A DNA stretch of 64,000 nt from Pseudomonas sp. 7P_10.2_Bac1 (lineage in GTDB: Bacteria > Pseudomonadota > Gammaproteobacteria > Pseudomonadales > Pseudomonadaceae). The stretch is from positions 62,001 to 126,000 of the forward strand of contig NZ_JANLNV010000023.1 of the NCBI RefSeq assembly GCF_025465935.1. Direction: 5' to 3'. A program made the position numbers and the translations under genes. Below the pieces are notes generated by a model. The model saw only the letters and a program-made list of their open reading frames with translations. It was not told the DNA's origin and ran no database searches. Below are positions 1 through 8,279 of the stretch, piece by piece (positions within the stretch are counted from its first letter, which is position 1; the number at the start of each line of letters is the position of its first letter).

Positions 1-60
1 TTCCAGAACCGAAACACACGAGTTGGTGGTCCCGAGGTCAATACCGATAATCTTGCCCAT
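1..60 (-). CDS. dnaK: DnaK chaperone, N-terminal 20 codons (partial)
   Basis: The reverse strand from base 60 reads ATG and then the conserved Hsp70 start containing IGIDLGTTNSCV, the phosphate-1 loop of the ATPase domain. The gene leaves the window at base 1, so only the first 20 codons are visible. DnaK is the ATP-dependent Hsp70 chaperone that works with GrpE and DnaJ in the cytoplasm. It follows grpE by about 100 bp and has its own heat-shock-type promoter just upstream. Identity is firm because this motif is nearly invariant in bacterial DnaK. Confidence 0.97.
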   Translation of the reverse strand, partial: MGKIIGIDLGTTNSCVSVLE

Positions 61-137
61 GTTCACTCTCCCTAAATTTAAATTTTGTTGCCGCAGCAGT
101 GATGACTAACTACGGCACTGCTTAACGCTTGACATCT

Positions 138-165
138 AAATGGGGGCCTTGCGGCCGATTTCAAG
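138..165 (-). promoter_or_regulatory. Sigma-32-type promoter for dnaK
   Basis: On the reverse strand there is CTTGAAA (-35, ending at 165), a 14-nt spacer counted after CTTGAA, and CCCCATTT (-10, 138-145). This is a near-perfect match to the RpoH consensus CTTGAAA / CCCCATNT. The -35 hexamer overlaps the grpE stop codon at 161-163, so dnaK can be transcribed on heat shock independently of grpE. Confidence 0.85.
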
Positions 166-727
166 CCTGCTCGTCAATCGATGGCGAAACCGGTGCTGGC
201 GCCTTGCTGACTACGACCATAGCCGGGCGCAGTAAGCGGCCATTGAGCTGATAACCCTTTTGAAACACCTTGAGCACGCTGTTGGGCTCCAGATCAGCGC
301 TTTCCTGCATGGCCATCGCCTGGTGGTGCTCGGCATTGAAGGGTTCACCGTGCGGATCGATCGCTTCCAGGTGATAACGCTTCAGGGTGTCCTGGAACAT
401 TTTCAGCGTCAGCTCGATCCCTTCACGCATTGGGCGAATGTTCTCGTCATCCGGATTGGACAGCTCAAGGCCGCGCTCCAGGCTGTCGATTACCGGCAAC
501 AGATCGCCGGCGAATTTTTCCAATGCGAACTTGTGTGCTTTTTCAACGTCCTGTTCGGCACGACGGCGAACGTTCTGCACATCAGCAGCCACACGCAGAG
601 CTTGATCATTAGCCGTAGCCAGTTGCTCTTCGAGCTCCTGCACACGAGCCGCCAGATCAACGCCTGCCACATCAGCAGCCTGATTGGCGTCTTGGTTCTG
701 CGTATCCATAGTCTGTTCGTCTGCCAT
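161..727 (-). CDS. grpE: GrpE nucleotide-exchange factor
   Basis: A 188-residue protein of normal GrpE length (about 190). The acidic, Gln-rich N-terminus is followed by a long helix (about residues 28-80, starting [16 protein letters not shown]), which in GrpE forms the paired dimer helices. The C-terminal beta domain contains [10 protein letters not shown] and ends near [13 protein letters not shown], both typical of the family. GrpE releases ADP from DnaK. The start is ATG at 727 with AAGGAG just upstream. It lies directly before dnaK and has its own sigma-32-like promoter, so the pair forms the usual heat-shock unit. Confidence 0.97.
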   Translation of the reverse strand: MADEQTMDTQNQDANQAADVAGVDLAARVQELEEQLATANDQALRVAADVQNVRRRAEQDVEKAHKFALEKFAGDLLPVIDSLERGLELSNPDDENIRPMREGIELTLKMFQDTLKRYHLEAIDPHGEPFNAEHHQAMAMQESADLEPNSVLKVFQKGYQLNGRLLRPAMVVVSKAPAPVSPSIDEQA

Positions 728-751
728 AGATTTCTCCTTTCAAACTTCGTC

Positions 752-768
752 CGCGAGTTCGACTCGCG
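752..768 (-). other. Hairpin in the grpE 5' leader
   Basis: The arms CGCGAGT (752-758) and ACTCGCG (762-768) form a perfect 7-bp stem with a 3-nt loop, between the sigma-32-like promoter and the grpE ribosome site. It is not a CIRCE element, which has 9-bp arms and a 9-nt spacer. A role in mRNA stability or temperature sensing is possible but unproven. Confidence 0.5.
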
Positions 769-781
769 CTTCTGCCTCGGT

Positions 782-809
782 ATATGGGGTCGCAATTTTC
801 AGGTTCAAG
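782..809 (-). promoter_or_regulatory. Sigma-32-type promoter for grpE
   Basis: The reverse strand shows CTTGAA (804-809), a 14-nt spacer and CCCCATAT (782-789), matching the RpoH consensus. It sits about 55 bp upstream of the grpE start and divergent from recN. Confidence 0.85.
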
Positions 810-940
810 AGCCAAAAAGCACTAACAATCGCCTTTTAATTCCTCAACTCACCCCGCCCGTCCATTCAAAACAGCTTAAAAAAGCCTTGAAGCCAAGCAA
901 ATAGAACTAAGCACAGCCATTGTCAGCGCGAAACAAAACA

Positions 941-956
941 CTGTATAAATAACCAG
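941..956 (+). promoter_or_regulatory. LexA (SOS) box upstream of recN
   Basis: The sequence CTGTATAAATAACCAG fits the gamma-proteobacterial LexA consensus CTG-N10-CAG with an A/T-rich centre. It lies 25 bp before the recN start, where a repressor would block the promoter. recN is a classical SOS gene. Confidence 0.85.
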
Positions 957-980
957 ACATTACGTTTTGGAGCAGCTCCT

Positions 981-2663
981 ATGCTGGTGCACCTGTCCGT
1001 ACACAACTACGCCATCGTTGAACATCTCGATCTAGAGCTGGATCGCGGTATGAGTGTAATCACTGGTGAGACCGGCGCAGGGAAATCGATCATGCTGGAT
1101 GCACTGGGCCTGACATTGGGTGACCGTGCAGACCATGGCGTGGTTCGCCCCGGAGCCGAAAAAGCCGACATCCTGGCCACCTTCGACCTCCAGGACATTC
1201 CTGAAGCCCAGGCCTGGCTGGCCGAACGCGATCTTGAGTCCGATGGCCCGTGCATCCTGCGCCGCGTAATCACCGCCGAAGGGCGCTCGCGCGGCTACAT
1301 CAATGGCACGCCATGCCCACAGGGTGATCTCAAGGCTCTGGGTGAACTGCTGATCGACATTCACAGCCAGCACGAACACCAATCACTGCTCAAGCCAGAC
1401 ACTCACCGCCGCCTGCTGGACGAATACGCCGGGGCTACCGATCTGGCGCGCCAGGTGCAATTGGCCGCCCAACGCTGGCGCCAGACCCGCCAGGCGCTTG
1501 AGCATCTGTCCAATTCCGGAGATGAGCAGCGCGCTCGCCATCAATTGCTGAGCTACCAGATCGAAGAGCTCGAAACCCTGTCGCTGGGCGAAAACGAGCT
1601 GGAAGAGCTGGAGCAGGAACACAAAAACCTGACCAACGCCGAAACCTTGCTGACCATCTGTCGGCAAGTGGTCGAACAATGCAGCGAAAACGACTCCGGC
1701 AACGTGCTCAATGCGCTGACCGTCAGCCTTAATCGACTGGCGAGCATTCATAACAATTCTGGCTCATTGAACGAAGCAACCGATCTGCTGGCCAGCGCTC
1801 AAATCCAGGTGGAAGAAGCCGTGGGCGAACTCAATCGCTTCATCGACCACTTTGATGCCGACCCGGGCCGCCTGCAGTACCTCGAAGAGCGGCTCGACAC
1901 CATTTATTCCCTGGCACGTAAACACCGGGTACAGCCGACAGAAGTTGCCGCCCTGCAACAAAACCTGCTCGACGAGCTTGAAACCCTGAACGCCAACGAT
2001 GAAAACATCGAGCGCATGACCCACGAGCTGACGTCTTATGCTCGCCACTACCAAGAGTGCGCCCGCGAACTGAGCAACCTGCGCAGCCATGCGGCGATCC
2101 GGCTAAGCGGCGCCGTAGAAGAAGAAATCCAGCGCCTGGGGATGCCTGGCGGCCGCTTTGTGATCGAACTGCGCCCCCACACCGGCAACGACCCGATGCC
2201 ACATGGCCTGGAACAGGTAGAACTGCTGGTCAGCGCCAACCCAGGCCAACCGTTGAAGGCACTTGCCAAAGTGGCCTCTGGCGGCGAACTGTCACGGATC
2301 AGCCTGGCGATCCAGGTCATCACCGCACAGACTTCACGGGTTCCCACCTTGGTATTCGACGAAGTGGACGTGGGCATTGGCGGCCCCACAGCCGAGATCG
2401 TAGGCCAGCTACTGCGTCGCCTGGGTGAGCGCGGCCAGGTGCTGACAGTGACTCACTTGCCGCAAGTGGCAGCGCAGTGCCATCAACACCTGTTCGTGCA
2501 CAAGGTCCGCGAAAGCGAGACAACCCGTACAGCCGTCGCAAAGCTCAGCAAAAAAGAACGTGTCGAAGAAGTGGCCCGCATGCTTGGCGGTATCGACCTG
2601 ACCAAGGAATCGTTGGCTCATGCCAAAAAAATGGTCGTCACCACAAAGAATTTGGCCGCTTAA
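981..2663 (+). CDS. recN: DNA repair protein RecN
   Basis: A 560-residue SMC-like ATPase of the usual RecN length. Walker A is GETGAGKS (residues 29-36, Lys35), the ABC signature SGGELSR lies near residue 435, and Walker B is LVFDEVDVGIGG near residue 460. Between them is a long coiled-coil segment (about 150-370). RecN acts at double-strand breaks, holding DNA ends together for RecA-dependent recombination. The start is ATG 981 with GGAG at 969-972. Expression should be under SOS control through the LexA box at 941-956. A hairpin separates it from the convergent fur gene. Confidence 0.97.
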   Translation: MLVHLSVHNYAIVEHLDLELDRGMSVITGETGAGKSIMLDALGLTLGDRADHGVVRPGAEKADILATFDLQDIPEAQAWLAERDLESDGPCILRRVITAEGRSRGYINGTPCPQGDLKALGELLIDIHSQHEHQSLLKPDTHRRLLDEYAGATDLARQVQLAAQRWRQTRQALEHLSNSGDEQRARHQLLSYQIEELETLSLGENELEELEQEHKNLTNAETLLTICRQVVEQCSENDSGNVLNALTVSLNRLASIHNNSGSLNEATDLLASAQIQVEEAVGELNRFIDHFDADPGRLQYLEERLDTIYSLARKHRVQPTEVAALQQNLLDELETLNANDENIERMTHELTSYARHYQECARELSNLRSHAAIRLSGAVEEEIQRLGMPGGRFVIELRPHTGNDPMPHGLEQVELLVSANPGQPLKALAKVASGGELSRISLAIQVITAQTSRVPTLVFDEVDVGIGGPTAEIVGQLLRRLGERGQVLTVTHLPQVAAQCHQHLFVHKVRESETTRTAVAKLSKKERVEEVARMLGGIDLTKESLAHAKKMVVTTKNLAA

Positions 2664-2700
2664 CGACGAACGGTCATAAAAAATTACACTTTAGAAAGCA

Positions 2701-2726
2701 CGAAGGCGACTCAGAGGTCGCCTTCG
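2701..2726. terminator. Hairpin between convergent recN and fur
   Basis: The arms CGAAGGCGAC (2701-2710) and GTCGCCTTCG (2717-2726) make a perfect 10-bp stem with a 6-nt loop between two convergent genes. No long U-tract follows, so it may be a weak or Rho-assisted bidirectional terminator. Confidence 0.6.
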
Positions 2727-2759
2727 ATCGTTTCGCGAACCGAAATCCGCGTGACATGC

Positions 2760-3173
2760 TTATTTAGCTGACTTGCGTACGTACAGTACCAAGTTGTGAT
2801 CCACCAGCTCAAAGCCATGCTTGGTGGCAATGGCGTGCTGCAGCTTTTCGATCTCTTCGTCGAAGAATTCAATCACTTCGCCACTGTCCACGTTGACCAT
2901 ATGGTCGTGGTGGCCGCCGTCGGCATCAGCCAGTTCAAAAACCGCATGACCACCATCAAAATTGTGGCGGATCACCAGCCCTGCTGACTCAAACTGGGTC
3001 AACACACGGTAAACCGTGGCCAGACCGACGTCCTCGCCAGCCTGCATAAGAGCCTTGTAAACATCCTCGGCGCTCATGTGACGCTGCTCGGCAGAATCAA
3101 GCATTTGTAGAATTTTGACTCGTGGCAGAGTCACCTTAAGTCCGGCCTTACGTAGTTCGCTATTTTCAACCAT
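2760..3173 (-). CDS. fur: Ferric uptake regulator Fur
   Basis: A 137-residue protein starting MVENSELRKAGLKVTLPRVK, the canonical Pseudomonas Fur N-terminus. The winged-helix DNA-binding half includes SAEDVYKALMQAGEDVGLATVY, and the metal-binding dimerisation half contains GGHHDHMV. A longer reading frame begins upstream, but the ATG at 3171-3173 gives the family length and N-terminus. With Fe2+ it represses iron-uptake genes. It is divergent from bamE over a 98-bp region, an arrangement conserved in Pseudomonas. Confidence 0.97.
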   Translation of the reverse strand: MVENSELRKAGLKVTLPRVKILQMLDSAEQRHMSAEDVYKALMQAGEDVGLATVYRVLTQFESAGLVIRHNFDGGHAVFELADADGGHHDHMVNVDSGEVIEFFDEEIEKLQHAIATKHGFELVDHNLVLYVRKSAK

Positions 3174-3271
3174 GGTTAGCTTTCTCGCGGAAGCGGCTTC
3201 GCAGCTTCTCTTAATACGGGTATGATCGGCGTTTACGTTGTCCCAGCCAAGATAGTGGAAGTCGCCCACCG

Positions 3272-3805
3272 ATGCAAAACACCAAGCTCTTGCTAACCAG
3301 TTTCACCTTTGTGGGACTGCTCGCACTCGCCGGTTGTTCATTCCCCGGGGTTTACAAAATCGACATCCAACAGGGCAATGTCGTCACGCAGGACATGATA
3401 AACCAGTTGCGCCCGGGAATGACCCGTCGCCAAGTGAAGTTTATTATGGGTAACGCCCTGCTGACCGATACATTCCACCCTGATCGCTGGGATTATTTGT
3501 ATAGCCTGCAGCCCGGCGGCGGTGAACGCCAACAAGAACGCATCAGCGTTTTCTTCAACCAGAACGACCAGCTCGTCAGCCTGTCAGGTGATTTCAAGCC
3601 TGGCGTAAGCCGTGATGAAGCGATTCTGGGCAAGGAAGGTCCAACAGAGGTGATCACACCGAAGGACCCAGAACCAGCCCCAGCCGAGAAGAGCGAGGTT
3701 CCTGCAAAACCAGGATCGTTGCTCGATCAAATCCAGAAGGACGTCGACGGTGTCGAAACAGTACCCGTCCCGACACCCACCCCTCTGGAGACCCGCGACC
3801 AATAA
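3272..3805 (+). CDS. bamE: Outer membrane assembly lipoprotein BamE (OmlA/SmpA family)
   Basis: A 177-residue lipoprotein with a signal peptide ending in the lipobox LALAGC (lipidated Cys22). The conserved SmpA/OmlA domain (about 40-115) contains [21 protein letters not shown] and [11 protein letters not shown]. The Pro/Glu-rich C-terminal tail (about 125-177) is low-complexity, as in Pseudomonas OmlA, and longer than in E. coli BamE. It is a subunit of the BAM complex that inserts beta-barrel proteins into the outer membrane. The start is ATG 3272, directly followed by a hydrophobic stretch. It is divergent from fur and ends at a strong terminator. Confidence 0.95.
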   Translation: MQNTKLLLTSFTFVGLLALAGCSFPGVYKIDIQQGNVVTQDMINQLRPGMTRRQVKFIMGNALLTDTFHPDRWDYLYSLQPGGGERQQERISVFFNQNDQLVSLSGDFKPGVSRDEAILGKEGPTEVITPKDPEPAPAEKSEVPAKPGSLLDQIQKDVDGVETVPVPTPTPLETRDQ

Positions 3806-3816
3806 TCGGTCGCCGC

Positions 3817-3843
3817 AAAAAAGCCCGGCATGCCGGGCTTTTT
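3817..3843. terminator. Bidirectional Rho-independent terminator
   Basis: The perfect palindrome AAGCCCGGCATGCCGGGCTT (3821-3840) is flanked by an A-run before and a T-run after. It can end both bamE (+) and the ratA-rnfH transcript (-). Confidence 0.9.
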
Positions 3844-3866
3844 GCTGTTTGCGCTAAAAAAGCAAC

Positions 3867-4184
3867 CTATACGCCACTCAACCGCTTGGCCTCTGCCGCT
3901 TTGGCTGCGCGTTGGCGTCGGATCTCTTTAGGATCCGCCAGCAACGGGCGATAGAGCTCAATACGGTCGCCGGGCTGCACAACGCGCACCTGCGGGTCCA
4001 TGACCTGCTTGCCAAAGATCCCCACCGGGCAATGTTCGGCATCCAGCTCAGGAAATACTCGGCTAATGCCTGACGCCAGCACCGCTGCCCGCAGCGTAGT
4101 GCCCTCAGGCACTGTCAACGCCAGCAACTGCTGGCGATCAACCGCGGCATACACCACCTCAATCGCAATCACGGGCTCAGCCAT
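3867..4184 (-). CDS. rnfH: RnfH/RatB family ubiquitin-like protein (UPF0125)
   Basis: A 105-residue protein of the RnfH family, with VGIFGKQV and GDRIELYRPLLADPKEIRRQRAAK as diagnostic stretches and a basic C-terminus. The fold is ubiquitin-like, and the molecular role is not well established. The start at 4184 was chosen because it gives the family N-terminus MAEPVIAIEVVYA and overlaps the ratA stop by 8 nt, implying coupled translation in a ratA-rnfH operon. The longer upstream frame is antisense-like extension inside ratA. Confidence 0.93.
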   Translation of the reverse strand: MAEPVIAIEVVYAAVDRQQLLALTVPEGTTLRAAVLASGISRVFPELDAEHCPVGIFGKQVMDPQVRVVQPGDRIELYRPLLADPKEIRRQRAAKAAEAKRLSGV

Positions 4185-4611
4185 ACAGCTGCTTGGCGCG
4201 CTGGCAAAAGGCATCGACCAACGTATTGGCCGCCTGATTGAACAAAGGCCCCAAGGTCGCCTTGACGATCGCCCCGGCGTAATCAAAGGTCATGTCCAGG
4301 CTGATCTTGCAGGCCTTCTCGCCCAACGGCTTGAATACCCACAGACCGTGCAGCTTGGTAAACGGCCCTTCTTCCAGGTTCATCTCAATCGACTGCCCCG
4401 GCGTTAGCGTATTGCGCGTAACAAAATGCTGGCTCAAGCCACCTTTGGCGACGCCCAGGCTGGCGCGCATCAGCGACTCAGTGCTTTCGATGATCTCGGC
4501 CGATGAGCACCACGGCAAAAAATCCGGATAACGCGCCACGTCGTTAACCAGGTCATACAAAGCCTGCGCCGGATACGGCAACAAGGCAGATCGTTGGATA
4601 TGGGTAGTCAT
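4177..4611 (-). CDS. ratA: RatA family START-domain protein
   Basis: A 144-residue polyketide-cyclase/START-like protein. It begins MTTHIQRSALLPYPAQALYD and has LVNDVARYPDFLPWCSSAE, the family signature. E. coli RatA was reported as a 50S-binding toxin, and relatives bind hydrophobic ligands such as ubiquinone (Coq10 family), so the true role here is open. The start at 4611 gives the normal length. It is co-transcribed with rnfH, and a 30-codon hydrophobic fragment ends 7 nt upstream. Confidence 0.93.
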   Translation of the reverse strand: MTTHIQRSALLPYPAQALYDLVNDVARYPDFLPWCSSAEIIESTESLMRASLGVAKGGLSQHFVTRNTLTPGQSIEMNLEEGPFTKLHGLWVFKPLGEKACKISLDMTFDYAGAIVKATLGPLFNQAANTLVDAFCQRAKQLYG

Positions 4612-4618
4612 GTCAGCG

Positions 4619-4744
4619 TTACTTCCACAGCTGGGCGGCAAACACCATCAGGATGCCGAGTGGCGCCACATAGCGCATCAAGAAAAGAATCAGGACGGAC
4701 AAGGGCAGCATGATACGCGAGGTAAGAAATTTCCGTCCAAGCAC
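4619..4744 (-). pseudogene. C-terminal fragment resembling a sodium-dependent (NSS-type) transporter
   Basis: On the reverse strand a short open frame is visible. From the GTG at 4742-4744 or the ATG at 4709-4711 it reads through MLPLSVLILFLMRYVAPLG and about 11 further residues to a TAA at 4619-4621. The RYVAPLGIL stretch in a hydrophobic helix followed by QLWK looks like the last helix of neurotransmitter:sodium symporter-type proteins. No good ribosome site is seen. I infer a remnant of a deleted transporter gene; it could instead be a real 30-residue membrane protein. Confidence 0.4.
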
Positions 4745-4827
4745 AAAAAATGAGCGTCTATTGTCCGGGAATCAAACTACGTGCTCAAGCACACAGCTTG
4801 ACCGTAGCCGACTCGCTCGCAACTGCC

Positions 4828-4833
4828 TATAAT
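4828..4833 (+). promoter_or_regulatory. Candidate smpB -10 element
   Basis: A perfect TATAAT ends 9 nt before the smpB ATG at 4843. The nearest good -35 (TTGACC, 4798-4803) is 24 nt away, too far for a standard promoter. If this -10 is used, transcription starts within a few bases of the ATG and the mRNA would be almost leaderless. Confidence 0.45.
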
Positions 4834-4842
4834 GCCGCCCCT

Positions 4843-5325
4843 ATGGCTAAACAGAAGAAGCACCCCACAGGGACCATCGCGCAGAATAAAAAGGCGCGAC
4901 ACGATTACTTCATCGAACATCGGTTCGAGGCTGGTCTGGTCCTGGCCGGCTGGGAAGTAAAAAGTCTGCGCGCAGGCAAAGCACAGCTGGTCGACAGCTA
5001 CGTGCTCCTAAAAGATGGTGAGGCCTGGTTGCTCGGCAGCCACTTCACGCCTTTGACGACAGCCAGCACGCACGTTATCGCAGACCCGACGCGCAGCCGC
5101 AAATTGCTGCTCAACAAGCGCGAGATTGAAAAACTGTCTGCCTCCGTGCAGCAGAAGGGTTACGCGTGCGTCTGCCTCTCGCTTTACTGGAGCAAGCACT
5201 TGATCAAGTGTGAAATTGCCCTGGGTAAAGGCAAGAAGGAATACGACAAACGCCATACCGAGCGTGAGCGCGACTCTGATCGCGAGCTGCAACGTGCGGT
5301 GCGCAACAAGGGCAAGGAAGACTAA
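4843..5325 (+). CDS. smpB: SsrA-binding protein SmpB
   Basis: A 160-residue protein with the SmpB OB-fold core: [31 protein letters not shown] and [15 protein letters not shown]. The basic C-terminal tail ([20 protein letters not shown]) enters the mRNA channel during trans-translation. The ATG at 4843 gives the family N-terminus [19 protein letters not shown]; the longer upstream frame does not look conserved. It works with the ssrA tmRNA encoded 10 kb downstream in this window to rescue stalled ribosomes. No Shine-Dalgarno sequence precedes this ATG. Confidence 0.97.
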   Translation: MAKQKKHPTGTIAQNKKARHDYFIEHRFEAGLVLAGWEVKSLRAGKAQLVDSYVLLKDGEAWLLGSHFTPLTTASTHVIADPTRSRKLLLNKREIEKLSASVQQKGYACVCLSLYWSKHLIKCEIALGKGKKEYDKRHTERERDSDRELQRAVRNKGKED

Positions 5326-5340
5326 GTCCAAGCCCTGTAC

Positions 5341-5410
5341 GTGCAGGAGCGAGCTTGCCTCGCGATCTTTTGATGTTTAAAAGATCGCGAGGCAAGCTCG
5401 TTCCTACAGG
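5341..5410. repeat. REP-type palindrome pair (inverted REP units)
   Basis: Two near-identical arms face each other: GAGCGAGCTTGCCTCGCGAT followed by CTTTT, then a short loop, then AAAAGATCGCGAGGCAAGCT followed by CG. The same unit recurs at 14108-14135, 53831-53885, 55580-55610 and 58639-58666. It lies between convergent smpB and lldR and may act as a transcription terminator. Confidence 0.8.
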
Positions 5411-5414
5411 TCAT

Positions 5415-6182
5415 TTACAACCCATTACGCCGCTCGGCCCGCGCCACGCGCTGAACTTCCTGACGCACTTCCTCCAATACTTCCTGCACATACGTGATAT
5501 GGCGGCTTGCAACGCCGCGCGCATCTTCAGCCCGACCTTCAATGATCGCCAGATACAACTCGCGATGCTGACCAATCAGCATGTCGCGCGTTTCACTGCG
5601 CTGCTTATACATGCCACCGATGTTGGTCACCACGTTGCCCCTGAGCAAATCAAACAGCCCCCGGATCGTGTGCAGAAGCACCGCATTATGGCTCGCCTCG
5701 GCAATTGCCAGGTGAAAGCTGGCATCGGCCTCGCCCTCCTCGGCCCGACTGACTTCATCAGCCCGCGCATAACAATCCTGCAAGCGCTCAAACGCAATGC
5801 GCAGCCGCTCACGGTCCATCTCGGTGGCCCGCAAGGCCGCGTAATACGCACAAGACGCCTCGAGGGTATGACGAAATTCCAATAAATCGCGCTGTGCGTC
5901 GGGATTGCTCTCCAACAATTGCAGCAGCGGATCACTGAACGTCGACCCCAGCGAAGTCGCCACATAATTTCCACCGCCCTGGCGGCTGACCAACAACCCT
6001 TTGGCCGCCAGCTTTTGAATCGCCTCACGCAACGAAGGGCGCGACACACCAAATTGTTCCGCCAGCGCACGCTCAGCCGGCAAGCGCTCACCTGCTTTCA
6101 ACGTGCCCTCAAGGATCATGCCCTCGAGCTGCTCGACAATATCGTCCGACAAGCGGCGCTGACGAATCTGATCAAACCCCAT
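5415..6182 (-). CDS. lldR: LldR-type lactate-responsive regulator (GntR/FadR subfamily)
   Basis: A 255-residue regulator. The N-terminal winged helix (about 8-75) has GERLPAERALAEQFGVSRPS, and the C-terminal all-helical FCD effector domain (about 95-235) carries the metal/ligand histidines in FHLAIAEASHN and RHITYVQEV. It is divergent from lldP, and the intergenic region holds the palindrome bound by LldR in E. coli and P. aeruginosa. In that family L-lactate relieves repression. The start ATG at 6180-6182 gives MGFDQIRQRRLSDD; the longer frame is not expected. The stop lies 5 bp from a REP element. Confidence 0.92.
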   Translation of the reverse strand: MGFDQIRQRRLSDDIVEQLEGMILEGTLKAGERLPAERALAEQFGVSRPSLREAIQKLAAKGLLVSRQGGGNYVATSLGSTFSDPLLQLLESNPDAQRDLLEFRHTLEASCAYYAALRATEMDRERLRIAFERLQDCYARADEVSRAEEGEADASFHLAIAEASHNAVLLHTIRGLFDLLRGNVVTNIGGMYKQRSETRDMLIGQHRELYLAIIEGRAEDARGVASRHITYVQEVLEEVRQEVQRVARAERRNGL

Positions 6183-6328
6183 AACCACTCTCCACACACC
6201 CGACCACACGGCGGGCCCTCTATTCTCGCCGATCGACGTTCGCCACACACCTATCAGAAAAACCGCCTTTTACCCCATCAGTTGCGCGCCCCCCTCAACA
6301 GATCGACTAAAGATTTAGGGGCGGCAAA

Positions 6329-6356
6329 TTGACACACACCACACAAGGCTTTTAAC
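6329..6356 (+). promoter_or_regulatory. Candidate promoter of the lactate operon
   Basis: TTGACA (6329-6334), a 16-nt spacer and TTTAAC (6351-6356) form a plausible sigma-70 promoter. The LldR operator lies just downstream of the expected start point, a position suited to roadblock repression. Confidence 0.4.
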
Positions 6357-6375
6357 CTAGCCCACAGCGATTGTA

Positions 6376-6392
6376 AATTGGTAATACCAATT
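6376..6392. promoter_or_regulatory. LldR operator
   Basis: AATTGGTAATACCAATT is a palindrome with 8-nt arms around one central base. It matches the published LldR operator pattern AATTGGT-N3-ACCAATT. It lies between lldR and lldP, so it can control both the repressor and the lactate genes. Confidence 0.88.
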
Positions 6393-6443
6393 ATCCAAAT
6401 ACACTCAGCCGCATTGACCAATAACAATTAGGGGCCACCCCAT

Positions 6444-8138
6444 ATGCAAACCTGGCAACAGCTTTACAGCCCGCTCGGCAGCCTCGGCTTGTCCGCACTC
6501 GCGGCCGTTATCCCTATCGTATTTTTCTTCCTGGCCTTGGCTGTGTTCCGTCTTAAAGGGCACGTTGCTGGCAGCATTACGCTTGCCTTGTCGATTCTGG
6601 TAGCGATCTTCGCTTTCCAGATGCCTGTCGACATGGCCATTGCCGCCGCAGGTTATGGATTTGCTTATGGCCTCTGGCCAATTGCCTGGATCATCGTTGC
6701 CGCGGTGTTCCTCTACAAGCTGACCGTCAAAAGCGGCCAATTCGAAATCATCCGCAGCTCCGTTTTGTCCATTACCGATGACCAGCGCCTGCAAGTGCTG
6801 CTGATTGGCTTCTGCTTTGGCGCGTTCCTCGAAGGCGCTGCTGGTTTTGGTGCTCCAGTCGCGATTACCGCCGCCCTGCTAGTAGGCCTGGGCTTTAACC
6901 CGCTGTACGCAGCCGGCCTGTGCCTGATCGCCAACACCGCCCCGGTGGCATTCGGCGCCCTGGGTATTCCGATCATCGTTGCAGGCCAGGTCACCGGTAT
7001 CGACGCCTTCAAGATCGGCGCCATGGCCGGGCGCCAACTGCCGTTGCTGTCGTTGTTCGTGCCGTTCTGGCTGGTATTCATGATGGACGGCCTTCGCGGC
7101 GTGCGTGAAACCTGGCCGGCAGCCTTGGTAGCGGGCTTGAGCTTCGCAGTCACTCAGTACTTCACCTCAAACTTCATTGGCCCCGAACTGCCAGACATCA
7201 CCTCGGCACTGGCCAGTCTCGTGAGCCTGACCCTGTTCCTGAAAGTCTGGCAGCCAAAACGTACCGCCGGCGCGCAGATTCCAGGCGTGACCTCTGACGT
7301 TATCGTGACCGCCAGCGCAGGCGGCTTCGGCAAACCGACCAACCTCATGGTTTCGCCTTACAGCCTGATGCAGATCCTCAAAGCCTGGTCGCCGTTCCTG
7401 ATTCTGACCGTACTGGTCACCATCTGGACCCTCAAGCCATTCAAGGCCCTGTTCTCACCGGGCGGTTCGATGTACAGCTGGGTGTTCAACTTTGCGATCC
7501 CGCACCTTGATCAATTGGTGATCAAGACTGCACCGATCGTCAACACCCCGACGGCGATTGCTGCCGTATTCAAACTAGACCCAATTTCGGCCACCGGCAC
7601 CGCGATTTTCTTCTCGGCACTGATCTCGATGCTGATCCTCAAAATCGACATCAAAACCGGTCTGACCACGTTCAAAGAGACCCTCTACGAACTGCGCTGG
7701 CCGATCCTGTCCATCGGCATGGTGCTGGCCTTCGCCTTCGTCACCAACTACTCGGGCATGTCCTCGACAATGGCCTTGGTGTTGGCGGGCACGGGCGCTG
7801 CGTTCCCGTTCTTCTCGCCGTTCCTGGGCTGGCTGGGCGTGTTCCTGACAGGCTCCGATACTTCATCGAACGCTCTGTTCAGCTCGTTGCAAGCCACCAC
7901 CGCGCACCAGATCGGCGTCAGCGACACCCTCATGGTGGCCGCCAACACCAGCGGTGGCGTGACCGGCAAAATGATCTCGCCACAATCCATCGCCGTCGCC
8001 TGTGCGGCAACCGGCCTGGTAGGCAAAGAGTCCGACCTGTTCCGTTTCACCCTCAAACACAGCCTGTTCTTTGCCACCCTCGTTGGCCTGATCACCCTCG
8101 CACAGGCCTACTGGTTCACCGGCATGCTGGTGCACTAA
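6444..8138 (+). CDS. lldP: L-lactate permease LldP
   Basis: A 564-residue integral membrane protein with about a dozen hydrophobic helices and the LctP family motifs [20 protein letters not shown] (about 128-147), [16 protein letters not shown] (about 470-485) and [16 protein letters not shown]. It imports lactate (and glycolate) with protons across the inner membrane. The start ATG 6444 is followed by [13 protein letters not shown], typical of the family. It opens an lldP-lldE-lldF-lldG-dld gene set; a 141-bp gap with a hairpin separates it from lldE. Confidence 0.95.
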   Translation: MQTWQQLYSPLGSLGLSALAAVIPIVFFFLALAVFRLKGHVAGSITLALSILVAIFAFQMPVDMAIAAAGYGFAYGLWPIAWIIVAAVFLYKLTVKSGQFEIIRSSVLSITDDQRLQVLLIGFCFGAFLEGAAGFGAPVAITAALLVGLGFNPLYAAGLCLIANTAPVAFGALGIPIIVAGQVTGIDAFKIGAMAGRQLPLLSLFVPFWLVFMMDGLRGVRETWPAALVAGLSFAVTQYFTSNFIGPELPDITSALASLVSLTLFLKVWQPKRTAGAQIPGVTSDVIVTASAGGFGKPTNLMVSPYSLMQILKAWSPFLILTVLVTIWTLKPFKALFSPGGSMYSWVFNFAIPHLDQLVIKTAPIVNTPTAIAAVFKLDPISATGTAIFFSALISMLILKIDIKTGLTTFKETLYELRWPILSIGMVLAFAFVTNYSGMSSTMALVLAGTGAAFPFFSPFLGWLGVFLTGSDTSSNALFSSLQATTAHQIGVSDTLMVAANTSGGVTGKMISPQSIAVACAATGLVGKESDLFRFTLKHSLFFATLVGLITLAQAYWFTGMLVH

Positions 8139-8168
8139 CAAATAGGGCTATGGTTACACCGTTGAAAA

Positions 8169-8189
8169 CGCCGGGGCACGTCCCCGGCG
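8169..8189 (+). other. Intercistronic hairpin between lldP and lldE
   Basis: A GC-rich stem (GCCGGGG / CCCCGGC, with a 5-nt loop) lies just after lldP. No U-tract follows, so it may tune mRNA stability or partly attenuate read-through rather than terminate. Confidence 0.5.
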
Positions 8190-8279
8190 CCACACCTTTA
8201 CTACCCGGTCTGCCTTGCGGCTGAAGAGGGTTTCAGCCACAAGCGTGGATCTATAACCGGGACCACCCGGAGACGCCTG

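Noticed and set aside
752..768. CIRCE element before grpE
   Set aside because: Arms and spacing do not match CIRCE, and the sigma-32-like promoters explain heat-shock control.
260..904. Long + strand frame opposite grpE
   Set aside because: It is the antisense shadow of a conserved gene and has no family-like sequence or ribosome site.
3174..3269. N-terminal extension of Fur
   Set aside because: The extension crosses the divergent promoter region, and the ATG at 3171-3173 gives the canonical Fur N-terminus.
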